Shown here in pieces: positions 30,206 to 38,575 of a stretch of DNA of 39,525 bases. Under the pieces are notes generated by a model that saw only the letters and a list, made by a program, of their open reading frames with translations, did no database searches and was not told where the DNA came from. Position numbers and translations under genes: made by a program. The DNA comes from Phycisphaerales bacterium (lineage in GTDB: Bacteria > Planctomycetota > Phycisphaerae > Phycisphaerales > SM1A02). Where the stretch lies: the NCBI GenBank assembly GCA_009691705.1, contig SIAR01000022.1:1-39525 (forward strand). The letters are read 5' to 3'. Position 1 is the stretch's first letter; every line of letters begins with the position of its first letter.

Positions 30206-31233
30206 CTGCGCGCCCTGTTCGACCCGCAATGCTGATGAGCTTTGGAGATCACCTCGATGAACTCCGCAAGCGCGTTTTTCTTGCAGTCATAGTTCCGGTG
30301 CCATTGATGCTGCTGCTCTTCGTTTTCGCCTCGCACATTCGCATGTTTCTCTGTGCGCCACTGCTCGAGGCGATGCGCGCCAACAATCTTCCGGCGCAAT
30401 TGACGGTGCTGAGTCCGATCGAGACGATGACCACCGACCTGAAAATCTCGCTGATCGGCGCGCTTGTCATCTCAGCGCCGTGGGTGATTTGGCAAGTTTG
30501 GAAGTTCATTTCGCCGGGGCTCTATCAACACGAACAACGCTTTGTGCGACTGCTGCTTCCAGGCAGTGGCTTGCTCGCGATCGTTGGTCTTACGCTTCTT
30601 TACTACGTAATGCTGCCGCTGATGTTGACAGTCCTTGTCTCATTCAGCGTGGCGCCATCCACTTTGCTTGATGCGCCGACCACTGCGGCCGCACCGCGCG
30701 CGACTTCGGCGCTCAGGGTGGTCGAGAGCGATCCAACGTCGGTGCATGCGGGCGAGTCGTGGATCAATGCAACAACCCGCGAGTTGCGCATTGCGATTCC
30801 AGTTGTGGGAGATCCGGCCCATCTTGAGATTGCGAGCGTTGCACTTGATCACCCTGGAACAATCGTGTCGGCATTTCGGCTCAGCGAGTATCTCGACTTC
30901 GTTCTGCTATTCGCGATGTGCTTTGCGCTGGCATTTCAGTTGCCCATCGCGCTCTTGCTCTTGAGTTGGGTTGGTATTGTGAATGCATCCATGCTGCGCA
31001 AGAATCGGCGGTACGCGCTCTTTGGGGTAGTGCTGGTCGCCGCTGCAGTTGCCCCAGGCGATGCGCTGTCACTGTTCGTGGTCGCCATTCCGCTGTACCT
31101 GCTCTTTGAGTTTTCGATTTGGCTCATCGTGATGGCGCCGCCCTCCCGGGTAGCGGCAGGAAGCGTGCTCACAGAGTTTGGCGACCGATTTCGAACCGGT
31201 GGATCGCGCGAAGGAAATGTTGGAGACGAGTGA
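30202..31233 (+). CDS. tatC: twin-arginine translocase subunit TatC with an enlarged extracytoplasmic loop
   Basis: TatC recognises twin-arginine signal peptides. The 343-residue protein shows the conserved N-terminal 'SFGDHLDELRKRVF' (13-26), 'LSPIETMTTDLKISLIGALVISAPWVIWQVWKFISPGLYQHEQRF' (70-114), 'YYVMLPLML' and 'SEYLDFVLLFAMCFALAFQLPIALLLLSWVGI' (228-259), then the last two helices 'YALFGVVLVAAAVAPGDALS' and 'LYLLFEFSIWL'. Between helices 3 and 4, residues about 150-222 form an Ala/Thr-rich and then beta-like insertion absent from E. coli TatC (258 residues), so the second periplasmic loop is greatly enlarged. The ATG at 30202 overlaps the tatD stop. The open frame further upstream is shadow of tatD. 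ActB, with a Tat-like signal, is a likely client. No tatA is in the window. Confidence 0.93.
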   Translation: MTARPVRPAMLMSFGDHLDELRKRVFLAVIVPVPLMLLLFVFASHIRMFLCAPLLEAMRANNLPAQLTVLSPIETMTTDLKISLIGALVISAPWVIWQVWKFISPGLYQHEQRFVRLLLPGSGLLAIVGLTLLYYVMLPLMLTVLVSFSVAPSTLLDAPTTAAAPRATSALRVVESDPTSVHAGESWINATTRELRIAIPVVGDPAHLEIASVALDHPGTIVSAFRLSEYLDFVLLFAMCFALAFQLPIALLLLSWVGIVNASMLRKNRRYALFGVVLVAAAVAPGDALSLFVVAIPLYLLFEFSIWLIVMAPPSRVAAGSVLTEFGDRFRTGGSREGNVGDE

Positions 31234-31808
31234 TGATGCGCCTCGGTCAACTTGCGCAGCAGAGTGGCTGGAGACGACGCGTGCGAGCTCGCATCTTGGC
31301 GCTGCCACGTGGCACGACCCAAGAAGATCAGCGGATGATGGCGCGCGCGATTGAACTCGCCCATGCGGCAGGGGCGCGCGGCGAGGTTCCGGTGGGCGCA
31401 GTGATCTACCGCGCTGGAGTAATTCTCGGCGAGGCGTCCAATGATCGCGAAGCGAGTGCCGATCCAACGGGTCATGCTGAAGTGGTCGCACTGCGTCGCG
31501 CCGCAATCACACATGGTGGATGGCGCCTCAACAACTGTTCGATCGCTGTCACGCTCGAACCCTGTCCGATGTGCGCGGGAGCGCTCGTCAATGCGCGCAT
31601 CGCCCGCCTTGTATACGGAGCGCGCGATCCCAAGGCTGGTGCGGTTGACACTCTTTACGATCTTTGCCGCGACGTGCGACTCAACCACCGCATGAGCGTC
31701 ATCGGCGGAGTGATGCGGCAGCCTTGCGCGCAACTATTGACTGACTTCTTTCGTGCGCGTCGCCAAGCAAAGCGCGGCGCTGCGACCCGTCCATCGGCGG
31801 GCGCGTGA
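31233..31808 (+). CDS. tadA: tRNA(adenine34) deaminase TadA
   Basis: TadA converts adenosine to inosine at the wobble position of tRNA-Arg(ACG). The 191-residue product has the zinc-dependent deaminase motifs 'TGHAEVVALR' (His81 as ligand, Glu83 as proton shuttle) and 'LEPCPMCAGALVNARI' (Cys111 and Cys114 as ligands), plus 'GARDPKAGAVDTLYDL...LNH' typical of TadA rather than cytidine deaminases. About 30 N-terminal residues before the domain are basic and not conserved; the in-frame ATG at 31236 is an equal start, and a later Met (residue 35) would give the usual length. The start overlaps the tatC stop as TGATG, and its stop overlaps the HAD-TruD gene as GTGA, putting two tRNA-modifying enzymes side by side. 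Confidence 0.94.
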   Translation: MMRLGQLAQQSGWRRRVRARILALPRGTTQEDQRMMARAIELAHAAGARGEVPVGAVIYRAGVILGEASNDREASADPTGHAEVVALRRAAITHGGWRLNNCSIAVTLEPCPMCAGALVNARIARLVYGARDPKAGAVDTLYDLCRDVRLNHRMSVIGGVMRQPCAQLLTDFFRARRQAKRGAATRPSAGA

Positions 31809-33742
31809 CCCGCGCCACACCCCGGGTTGTGTGCGTCGATCTGGGCGGAGTGGTCGTGCGCATCTGTCGAACGTGGCAAGAAGGTTGTGCGGCAGTGAAC
31901 GTTGCCCCGCGCGGCGGCTGGGGCAGCAGCGTTGACGAGACTCAACCACTTCGTCACGCGGCAGTCGATCGTTACCAACGCGGGCTCACGACCTACCAAG
32001 ACTTCGTCGCAGAAATCGCCGCGCTCTCGCAAGGCGACTACACGCCGCACGAGATCGACCGCATTCACAGGGGATGGATTCTGGGCGACTACCCCGGCAT
32101 CGTCGAGTTGTTCGCCCGCCTTCGCGCGCTCAACATTCCTGTGGCGTGTCTCTCGAACACCAACGATGCACACTGGCAGCAGATGCGCGAGACCTCGCCA
32201 GCATTTCGGGCGATTGACCTGCATCACGCCTCGCACTTGCTCGCCCTCAACAAACCCGATCCTGCTATCTACGCGGCTTTCGAACAAGCGACGGGCTATG
32301 CACCCCACGAGATTTTCTTCGCCGACGACTTGATCGAAAACGTGCGGGCCGCAGCGGCACGGGGCTGGCACGCGATTCACATCGATCACACCGGCGATCC
32401 TGCTGCACAGATCGAGCAAGCGTTGCGCGCGTTGGGAGTCTTGGCTGCCACCGACACTCCTTGCGAACCTGCTCACCCTCGCATCGCTGTGGGCGATATG
32501 CCCTCACCGCTTCTCACCCAGACGCTCTGCTGCGGCGCCCAACTTGGTGGCACCATCAAGGCGCGACCGAGTGACTTTCTCGTCGATGAATTGCCGCTCT
32601 ACGAACTCTCAGGCGAAGGCGAGCATCTCTTTCTCGGCGTGCAGAAGCAAGACATGACCCACGACGAGCTCGTGCACATCATCGCTGAGCACTACAAAGT
32701 TGATCCAGCCACGATCGGCACGGCTGGAAAGAAAGATCGGCGCGCCGTCACCCGACAAACGATTTCTGTAACCCTTCCGAACCGGGCGGCTGCGCTCGAA
32801 CTGCGGCACGATCGACTCGCGATTCTCTGGAGCAAACGCCACGGCAACAAACTACGCACTGGACATCTCGCCGGCAATCGCTTTGTCATTCGCGTGCGCG
32901 ATGTTGACCCCCTGAAGGCTCCCGCGGTTTACAAACGTCTGCGCGAACTGATGCGCTGCGGAGTGCCAAATGGCTTTGGACCGCAACGCTTCGGCCAGCG
33001 ACTCAACAACCATCGACTCGGCAGACTCGTAGTCGAAGAGAATTGGACCGCCCTGCTCAAAGAGCTCACCGGCAGTTCGAATCTGCCCTTTCCTGAACAT
33101 CAACGCGCCGCGCGACTGCTCTGCGATCAAAGCGCATTCAGTGAGAGTCTCGCACTGTGGGGGGCCGGCGACTGGGACGAACGCAAAATGGCGCTAGCGC
33201 AGTCGCGGGGCTGGACCGCGTCACGCAGTGTCAAATCGCTCGGTGGCACCACACTGCGATTCTGGGTGAGCGCACTGCAAGCGGCGATCTTCAATCGTGT
33301 GCTCGACCGTCGCATCGAATCGCAAACACTCAACACCGTGAACATTGGAGACATCGCTTACCGCCACGAGGGCGGAGCGTGCTTCATGGTCGACGCGAGT
33401 GAGTCTGCCGAGTCGCTGGCGGCACGCGTCGCGGCATTTGAGATTTCGCCCACGGGTCCTCTGGTTGGTGAGCGCACGCTCGTTGCGGCAGACGCAACCG
33501 CCCATGAAGAGAGCGCCGCGGCGCGCGCGTTTGGCATCACCCCAGAACTGCTGCGCGCATCGAGTCAGCCACCCTCGGGCGAACGGCGACCGCTGCGCAT
33601 TGCGCTGACAAATGCGGCCCTCGAATCTGGAACCGATGAGTTCGGCGGATACATTCGCGTTGCATTCGATCTGCCCGCGGGTGCGTTTGCAACTGTTGTG
33701 ATTGACGAACTCTTTGGCGCGGTCAACTCACGCGTCGTCTGA
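31805..33742 (+). CDS. truD: fusion: HAD-superfamily phosphatase domain plus tRNA pseudouridine(13) synthase TruD
   Basis: One uninterrupted 645-residue frame encodes two domains. Residues 1-215 are a HAD-like hydrolase: nucleophile Asp12 in 'CVDLGGVVV' (the second motif-I Asp is Gly), 'CLSNTND' (motif II), 'LNKPDPAIY' (motif III Lys) and 'FFADDLIENVRAAAARG' (motif IV), close to YihX-type HAD phosphatases. Residues 232-645 are a full-length TruD: 'GTIKARPSDFLVDE', catalytic Asp311 in 'AGKKDRRAVTRQ', and 'NGFGPQRFGQR' at 389-399. The linker (215-231) includes 'CEPAHPRIAVGD', then Met232, which sits at the distance expected for a stand-alone TruD N-terminus, so an internal start is possible. 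The GTG start overlaps tadA by four bases. The 3' end overlaps the convergent gene by 15 bases. Confidence 0.9.
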   Translation: MTRATPRVVCVDLGGVVVRICRTWQEGCAAVNVAPRGGWGSSVDETQPLRHAAVDRYQRGLTTYQDFVAEIAALSQGDYTPHEIDRIHRGWILGDYPGIVELFARLRALNIPVACLSNTNDAHWQQMRETSPAFRAIDLHHASHLLALNKPDPAIYAAFEQATGYAPHEIFFADDLIENVRAAAARGWHAIHIDHTGDPAAQIEQALRALGVLAATDTPCEPAHPRIAVGDMPSPLLTQTLCCGAQLGGTIKARPSDFLVDELPLYELSGEGEHLFLGVQKQDMTHDELVHIIAEHYKVDPATIGTAGKKDRRAVTRQTISVTLPNRAAALELRHDRLAILWSKRHGNKLRTGHLAGNRFVIRVRDVDPLKAPAVYKRLRELMRCGVPNGFGPQRFGQRLNNHRLGRLVVEENWTALLKELTGSSNLPFPEHQRAARLLCDQSAFSESLALWGAGDWDERKMALAQSRGWTASRSVKSLGGTTLRFWVSALQAAIFNRVLDRRIESQTLNTVNIGDIAYRHEGGACFMVDASESAESLAARVAAFEISPTGPLVGERTLVAADATAHEESAAARAFGITPELLRASSQPPSGERRPLRIALTNAALESGTDEFGGYIRVAFDLPAGAFATVVIDELFGAVNSRVV

Positions 33743-34258
33743 TCCAGGGTTCTCAGTGAAGAGATCATCGCCATCATCGGACGGCTTGTCATCCGCATCG
33801 TCTAGATCGGCATCATCGTCTTCGTCGCTCTCATCGAACGAAGGAACGTCGGTGTGGGCAATCGAGAGCGACGCTTCTGCGAGCACCCGCTCGGATGCGA
33901 ACATCGGTGCGTTGGTCGCCACGGCGAGCGCGACCGCATCGGATGGTCTGGCATCGAGTTCGATCACCTTGTCGCCGCGCCGAAGAAAGATGCGTGCAAA
34001 GAATGTTGTCTGCTTGAGCTCTGCGATTTCGATGCGGTCGACCGTTGCGCCGAGCGCTTCGATCGCGTTCGAAAGCAAGTCGTGTGTCTGCGGTCGCTCG
34101 ACACCGCATCCCTTTCGCCGCCGTTCGATTGCGCAAGCTTCGGTCATCCCAATCACTATGGGAAACGACCGCGTTCCACCGATCTCTGACAATTCGATGA
34201 TCTGGCAGTCAGTCATTTCACGGATGTAGATTCTTGAAAGTTCAACGGGGATAGGCAT
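33728..34258 (-). CDS. bifunctional nuclease (BFN/DUF151) family protein with acidic tail
   Basis: The 176-residue protein has the DUF151 pattern: 'SFPIVIGMTEACAIERR' (31-47), 'RPQTHDLLSNAIEALGATVDRIEIAEL' (55-81), 'TTFFARIFLRRGDKVIELDARPSDAVALAVATNAPMF' (83-119). Plant and bacterial members show DNase/RNase activity, but the biological role in bacteria is unclear. Residues from about 142 onward are dominated by Asp, Glu and Ser, a disordered acidic tail not needed for the domain. It starts 23 bases after the stop of the protease gene and may be co-transcribed with it. The 3' end overlaps the HAD-TruD gene on the opposite strand. Confidence 0.9.
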   Translation of the reverse strand: MPIPVELSRIYIREMTDCQIIELSEIGGTRSFPIVIGMTEACAIERRRKGCGVERPQTHDLLSNAIEALGATVDRIEIAELKQTTFFARIFLRRGDKVIELDARPSDAVALAVATNAPMFASERVLAEASLSIAHTDVPSFDESDEDDDADLDDADDKPSDDGDDLFTENPGSDDA

Positions 34259-34281
34259 CAGGGTGTGACCTCATTGGCATC

Positions 34282-35796
34282 TTATTGCGGCGACCAGGTC
34301 GAGAGCACAAGCGCGAGATCGCTCCCGCCCACGACGCAGTCATGGTCGAAGTCTGCGGCGCACGCGCATCCAGTGCACGCTCCCCACTGCGAAAGAAACG
34401 CGGTCAGATCGGCTCCGTCGACCCGTCCATCGCCGTTCATGTCTGCCAGGCCAGGATTCGTATCGCGCGCTTGGGCGACAGCCGCGGCAACGTTGATGAC
34501 CCCAGAGCCTGTGTAGTTATCGAAGCCGACTGTGCCGATATCGCGCGCGGTTGCCATGAGCGTTGTGCGAATCGAAGTCGCGCTCATCGTGGGATACATC
34601 GCCAGCATGAGCGCGACGGTTCCTGCGACGTGCGGAGTCGCCATGCTTGTGCCGGTGCGCGTTCCATATCCGCTGAGGAGTCCTAGTGAATAGACCGACT
34701 CTCCCGGAGCAGTCACGTCGACTTCCGGACCAAAGTTTGAATTCGTCCACCGGACGTCGAAGCGATTGGATGCCGCCACGGCGATCGTCTCTTGCCACTT
34801 CGCTGGCCATGCGACTGCTGCGTTTGAGTTTCCCGTTGCGGCGATCATTGGCACACCTTGCGCAGCGGCATACTGCACCGCGCTGTAGAGATAGGTCGAT
34901 CCAAGGCTGTATTGCAGGCTCATGTTGATGACGTCAGCATTCGCGTCGACGGCCCATGTCAATCCATCGGCGACGTACGACTCGAATCCGCTGCACGGGT
35001 TCACAACGACGACCGGCAAGATCAGTGCGTCCCAACAGAGTCCCGCGATCCCTGCGGCGTTGTTGCCTTGCGCGGCAAGAATTCCGGCAACGTGCGTTCC
35101 ATGTCCACTGCAGACATCGGTCGTGTCGGTGGTGTTGAGTGGAATGTTCTTGCCTAGGAGAATGCGTCCTGCAAGTTCTGGATGGGGCGAACAGCCGCTA
35201 TCAAGTGTTGCGATGATGAGGGTTGGATTGCTCGAGACGATCGACCATGCTGCGGTCGCGCGAATGTCTGCCCCAATGGTGCCCCCAGACTGACCAGTGT
35301 TGAGTAGCGGATACTGCGATGCAAAACTTGGGTCGTTTGGAATGTCGGCGAGCCCGCCAGTGCCGTCGACTTCTGCTACCTCGAATCCATCCCAGCTTGC
35401 CCGCAAGAGATCGGCGGCGGCGAGCGCACTCGAACCGGGTGTGATGGCGATGCTGTACCAGCGGTCGAGTCCAATGGCGCGCGCGACTTCGACATTGCGC
35501 GGTGGGTCAGTTGGAATTTTGGTGATTGCGGTGGCACCAAGCGTCGAGAGAATCCGCGCGAGACCCTCTTGTGGAGAGCCTCCTGGAGCGACAAATGTGG
35601 GGCTCCCCGTCACGCTCACTGCGGCGCGGCAGCCGGCCCGCACGCGAACGAGCACATGATCGCTCGCGAAGGGTTGCTCGACTTCGATGGCAGGAATCGC
35701 TTGCCCATGCGCGCTCGCGCTCAGCGCGGCAGAGCACAGCGCGATCCAACAAAGTGGTCGAGCGCGTGGACGAAAATTGCGTATCTCGCGTGGCAT
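34282..35796 (-). CDS. secreted subtilisin-like serine protease (S8) with dockerin-like tail
   Basis: The 504-residue product has a basic N-terminus and a signal peptide (about 14-32, ending AHGQA), then a propeptide-like region, and a peptidase S8 domain with the catalytic triad Asp199 (ATLDSG), His232 (SGHGTHVAG) and Ser384 (GTSMATPHVAG), and the oxyanion Asn323 (ATGNSN). The C-terminal 60 residues carry two EF-hand/dockerin-like units, 'DMNGDGRVDGADLTAFLSQWG' and 'DFDHDCVVGGSDLALVLSTW', like those of the large protein at 9176-11629. Several cysteines near 450-490 could form disulfides. It is exported, probably via Sec, and degrades protein outside the cell or on its surface. It diverges from metK with an 85-base gap. 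Substrates are unknown. Confidence 0.94.
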   Translation of the reverse strand: MPREIRNFRPRARPLCWIALCSAALSASAHGQAIPAIEVEQPFASDHVLVRVRAGCRAAVSVTGSPTFVAPGGSPQEGLARILSTLGATAITKIPTDPPRNVEVARAIGLDRWYSIAITPGSSALAAADLLRASWDGFEVAEVDGTGGLADIPNDPSFASQYPLLNTGQSGGTIGADIRATAAWSIVSSNPTLIIATLDSGCSPHPELAGRILLGKNIPLNTTDTTDVCSGHGTHVAGILAAQGNNAAGIAGLCWDALILPVVVVNPCSGFESYVADGLTWAVDANADVINMSLQYSLGSTYLYSAVQYAAAQGVPMIAATGNSNAAVAWPAKWQETIAVAASNRFDVRWTNSNFGPEVDVTAPGESVYSLGLLSGYGTRTGTSMATPHVAGTVALMLAMYPTMSATSIRTTLMATARDIGTVGFDNYTGSGVINVAAAVAQARDTNPGLADMNGDGRVDGADLTAFLSQWGACTGCACAADFDHDCVVGGSDLALVLSTWSPQ

Positions 35797-35816
35797 CGTC
35801 GAAAGCCTTGGCGGCC

Positions 35817-35846
35817 TTGTTTGGGGGCGACCTGAGCGTGTACAGT
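35817..35846 (+). promoter_or_regulatory. candidate metK promoter
   Basis: TTGTTT (35817-35822) and TACAGT (35841-35846) are spaced by 18 bases upstream of metK. They match 4 of 6 positions each with TTGACA and TATAAT. Transcription would begin near 35853, giving a leader of about 29 bases that carries the AAGGAG ribosome site at 35870-35875, six bases before the ATG. There is no room for a SAM-binding riboswitch in such a leader. Confidence 0.35.
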
Positions 35847-35881
35847 CCTCTGCTTGACACTATTCCTTCAAGGAGCCCCAA

Positions 35882-37087
35882 ATGCCAACAAACCTCTACA
35901 CATTTACCTCTGAATCAGTCTCGATGGGCCATCCCGACAAGATGGCTGACCAGATTTCAGATGCCATTTTGGACGCAATGCTTGCGGTTGACCCCGCCGC
36001 GCGCGTCGCCTGCGAGACGCTCGTGACCACCGGACTCGCCGTGGTCGCGGGGGAGGTCACGTGCAGCGGTTATGTGGACATCGCGCAGGTGGTGCGCGAC
36101 ACTGTGTTGCGCATCGGATACGACTCTGCAGACAAGGGCTTTGATGGACGCTCGTGCGGAGTGCTGGTGACATTGGGCCGCCAATCGCCCGACATTGCGC
36201 GCGGCGTGAACACAAAGAAATCGCTCAAGCAGAATAAAGCTCAAGGGGCGGGCGATCAGGGGATGATGTTCGGTTTCGCCTGCCGCGAAACTCGTCAGTT
36301 GATGCCGCTGCCAATCATGTTGTCGCACCGGCTCGTTGCGCGACAAGCCGAAGTGCGTCAGAAAGAAATCATCAAGGGACTGCGCCCCGATGCCAAGAGC
36401 CAAGTCGCCGTTGAATACGACGGTCGCAATCCTCGCAAGATCGTCAACGTTGTGCTCTCGACGCAGCACCATCCAATGTGGAATGATTGCCAGGCAAAAC
36501 TCGGTGAAGAAGTGCTCAAGCACATCATTCGTCCAGTGCTGGGCGATTGGTGGCACGATGGAATCAAGGTCTGGGTCAATCCAACAGGACGATTCGAAAT
36601 CGGTGGACCGCACGGCGATTGTGGTTTGACTGGTCGCAAGATCATTGTCGACACCTACGGCGGTCGCGGTCGCCATGGTGGCGGAGCATTCAGCGGAAAG
36701 GATCCATCCAAGGTCGACCGATCCGCCGCATACATGGCGCGGTACATCGCCAAGAACATTGTCGCTGCCGACCTCGCTGAAGTGTGTGAAGTGCAACTGG
36801 CGTATGCCATTGGCGTTGCGCAGCCCACATCGGTGCTCATTGACACCCAGGGCACTGGAAAGATTCCAGACCAGAAGTTGTCGCAGCTCGTTGAGACACA
36901 ATTCGATCTCACCCCACACGGCATCGTTGAGAAACTCGGACTTCTTGCCCCGATCTATTCGCACACCGCCTACCACGGCCACTTCGGCCGTGAACCAAAT
37001 GAAGGCGGCAAGGGATCGTTCATGTGGGAGCGCGCAGACATGGCGCCGGCACTTCGCAAGTCGGCACTGCGAGTGAAGAGCAAGTGA
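35882..37087 (+). CDS. metK: S-adenosylmethionine synthetase
   Basis: MetK makes S-adenosylmethionine from methionine and ATP with release of triphosphate. The 401-residue protein shows the family signatures: '[23 protein letters not shown]' near the N-terminus, '[12 protein letters not shown]', '[31 protein letters not shown]' and '[30 protein letters not shown]'. Catalytic and metal-binding residues of these motifs are intact. It is slightly longer than E. coli MetK (384). A strong AAGGAG precedes the ATG. The neighbouring rsmB-like gene begins within about 20 bases, and its product consumes S-adenosylmethionine, but that link may be coincidental. Confidence 0.97.
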   Translation: MPTNLYTFTSESVSMGHPDKMADQISDAILDAMLAVDPAARVACETLVTTGLAVVAGEVTCSGYVDIAQVVRDTVLRIGYDSADKGFDGRSCGVLVTLGRQSPDIARGVNTKKSLKQNKAQGAGDQGMMFGFACRETRQLMPLPIMLSHRLVARQAEVRQKEIIKGLRPDAKSQVAVEYDGRNPRKIVNVVLSTQHHPMWNDCQAKLGEEVLKHIIRPVLGDWWHDGIKVWVNPTGRFEIGGPHGDCGLTGRKIIVDTYGGRGRHGGGAFSGKDPSKVDRSAAYMARYIAKNIVAADLAEVCEVQLAYAIGVAQPTSVLIDTQGTGKIPDQKLSQLVETQFDLTPHGIVEKLGLLAPIYSHTAYHGHFGREPNEGGKGSFMWERADMAPALRKSALRVKSK

Positions 37088-37100
37088 ATTCGACCGTGAG

Positions 37101-38564
37101 TTGCGCCAAGTGAGCGCACGCGTTGCGACACCCGCCCGCGCGGCGGCACTGACTCGAATTCTCGCACAGATTCCCCACTTTCCAGAACTGCGCTTTGACG
37201 CGCGCGGTGGTCGTACCGCACGCTTGTTGAAAGAAGAGGCGGCCCAACGCGCCCAGAGTGCAGTCGCGACTGAAGTGATCGAAGAGAGTGTTGCCGACCT
37301 CACCGAAAGCACCAAGCTTGCCGGCGGCGGACTCGGCAGCGCAATCGAATACGCAACCATCCGCCATTGGTTGACCGCCGAATCGCTGGCGCGCGTCATC
37401 TGCACACGCCCGTGGCTCGAGGTGCAACCCGAGGTGCGTGCCGCACTGCTCGTCAGCATCACCCAGATTCTTTTCATGCCCAATGAGCCAGACCACGCCG
37501 TCGTCAACGATGCCGTGACCTGGACGCGCGGACGATTGCAGGCCGGTGCGGGAGGATTCGTCAACGCCCTTCTGCGCCGAGTGATTGGCTTGCGCGGCGC
37601 GCTGCACCAACGCCATGAGAACTTTCCTTGGTGGCAGCATGGAGATGCGATCCCCCTGCCCGATGGTTCGGTGCAACGACTCACCGATGCGATTCTTCCA
37701 GCAGATCCAATCGCACGACTCGCTGCGCAGACCAGCAATCCGCAAGCACTCATCGCGCGCTGGGCGACCAATCGCGGCATGGAAGCAACTCGCAAGCTCG
37801 CTGCGCACGGACTGCTTCAGATGCCACTCATCATTCACTCTGCCACTGGACGCGCGATCGCTGATGATCCCGCGCTCGCCGCGCATGGCGTGCGGCATAG
37901 TCACGAAGGATTCATGGTCTGGACGAGTTCGACTGCCGAACTCGCTGGCGCACTCGAAGCATTTCCTGATCTCATCGTGCAAGATGCGGCGAGCGCTAGG
38001 GCAGTCGATTCGACCCGCGATCTCTCGCCAAAGCGCATCCTCGATGCGTGTGCAGGACGCGGCACCAAAGCTGTGCAGTGCGCGATGGCTCATCCCAGTG
38101 CTGAAGTCTGGGCGACAGACCCCGACTTGCAGCGGTTGAGTGCGCTGCGATTGCGCGCGAAGCCATTTGCAAACCTGCGCGTTGTTGAACTCGCCGAACT
38201 CGGACAACTTCCAAAGCACTTCGATCTCTTGTTGCTCGATGTGCCCTGCTCAAACACTGGCGTCTTGGCGCGCCGGCTTGAGGCGCGCTACCGATTCAAT
38301 GAACGCAATCTCGATGATCTGACGAGGCTGCAGCGTGGCATCGCCGATCATCACCGCGGACTCTGTGCGCCGGGTGGCACGATCATCTGGAGCACCTGCA
38401 GTTTGGACAAGGCTGAGAATCAAGACCAGGTGCGCTGGCTCGCGAAACAATCGGGCGGCCGAGTCGTGCGCGATGAAGAGTGGATGCCGCGCGGCGCGCC
38501 AGGGAGCACCGCGAGTGAATGCACCGACGGCTCGTATCACGCGCGCATCGGGCTACCGTTGTAG
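37101..38564 (+). CDS. RsmB-like 16S rRNA (cytosine-C5) methyltransferase (NOL1/NOP2/Sun family)
   Basis: The 487-residue protein has an N-terminal NusB-like helical region (about residues 10-160, including 'VRAALLVSITQILFM' and 'VVNDAVTWTR...AGGFVNALLRRV') and a C-terminal methyltransferase. The latter shows 'ILDACAGRGTKAVQCA' (SAM binding), 'LLLDVPCSNTGVLARR' (motif IV cysteine) and 'IIWSTCSLDKAENQDQV' (motif VI, catalytic cysteine), followed by the terminal 'DGSYHARIGL' typical of RsmB/RsmF proteins. It would methylate a cytosine of 16S rRNA (C967 in E. coli RsmB). Starts at TTG 37101 or GTG 37110 are both possible, with no strong ribosome site. The order metK-rsmB is tight (13 bases). Confidence 0.9.
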   Translation: MRQVSARVATPARAAALTRILAQIPHFPELRFDARGGRTARLLKEEAAQRAQSAVATEVIEESVADLTESTKLAGGGLGSAIEYATIRHWLTAESLARVICTRPWLEVQPEVRAALLVSITQILFMPNEPDHAVVNDAVTWTRGRLQAGAGGFVNALLRRVIGLRGALHQRHENFPWWQHGDAIPLPDGSVQRLTDAILPADPIARLAAQTSNPQALIARWATNRGMEATRKLAAHGLLQMPLIIHSATGRAIADDPALAAHGVRHSHEGFMVWTSSTAELAGALEAFPDLIVQDAASARAVDSTRDLSPKRILDACAGRGTKAVQCAMAHPSAEVWATDPDLQRLSALRLRAKPFANLRVVELAELGQLPKHFDLLLLDVPCSNTGVLARRLEARYRFNERNLDDLTRLQRGIADHHRGLCAPGGTIIWSTCSLDKAENQDQVRWLAKQSGGRVVRDEEWMPRGAPGSTASECTDGSYHARIGLPL

Positions 38565-38575
38565 CCTCTCGCCCG

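Noticed and set aside
35797-35881. SAM riboswitch upstream of metK
   Set aside because: The gap is only 85 bases and the predicted leader about 29 bases. I found no paired elements resembling a known SAM-binding class.
35957-37795. 612-residue open frame on the minus strand across metK and the start of the rsmB-like gene
   Set aside because: It lies fully opposite two well-identified genes, has biased Arg/Ser/His/Cys composition and no domain; it is a shadow frame.
37020-38219. 399-residue minus-strand frame across the rsmB-like gene
   Set aside because: Antisense shadow; the plus strand encodes all methyltransferase motifs.
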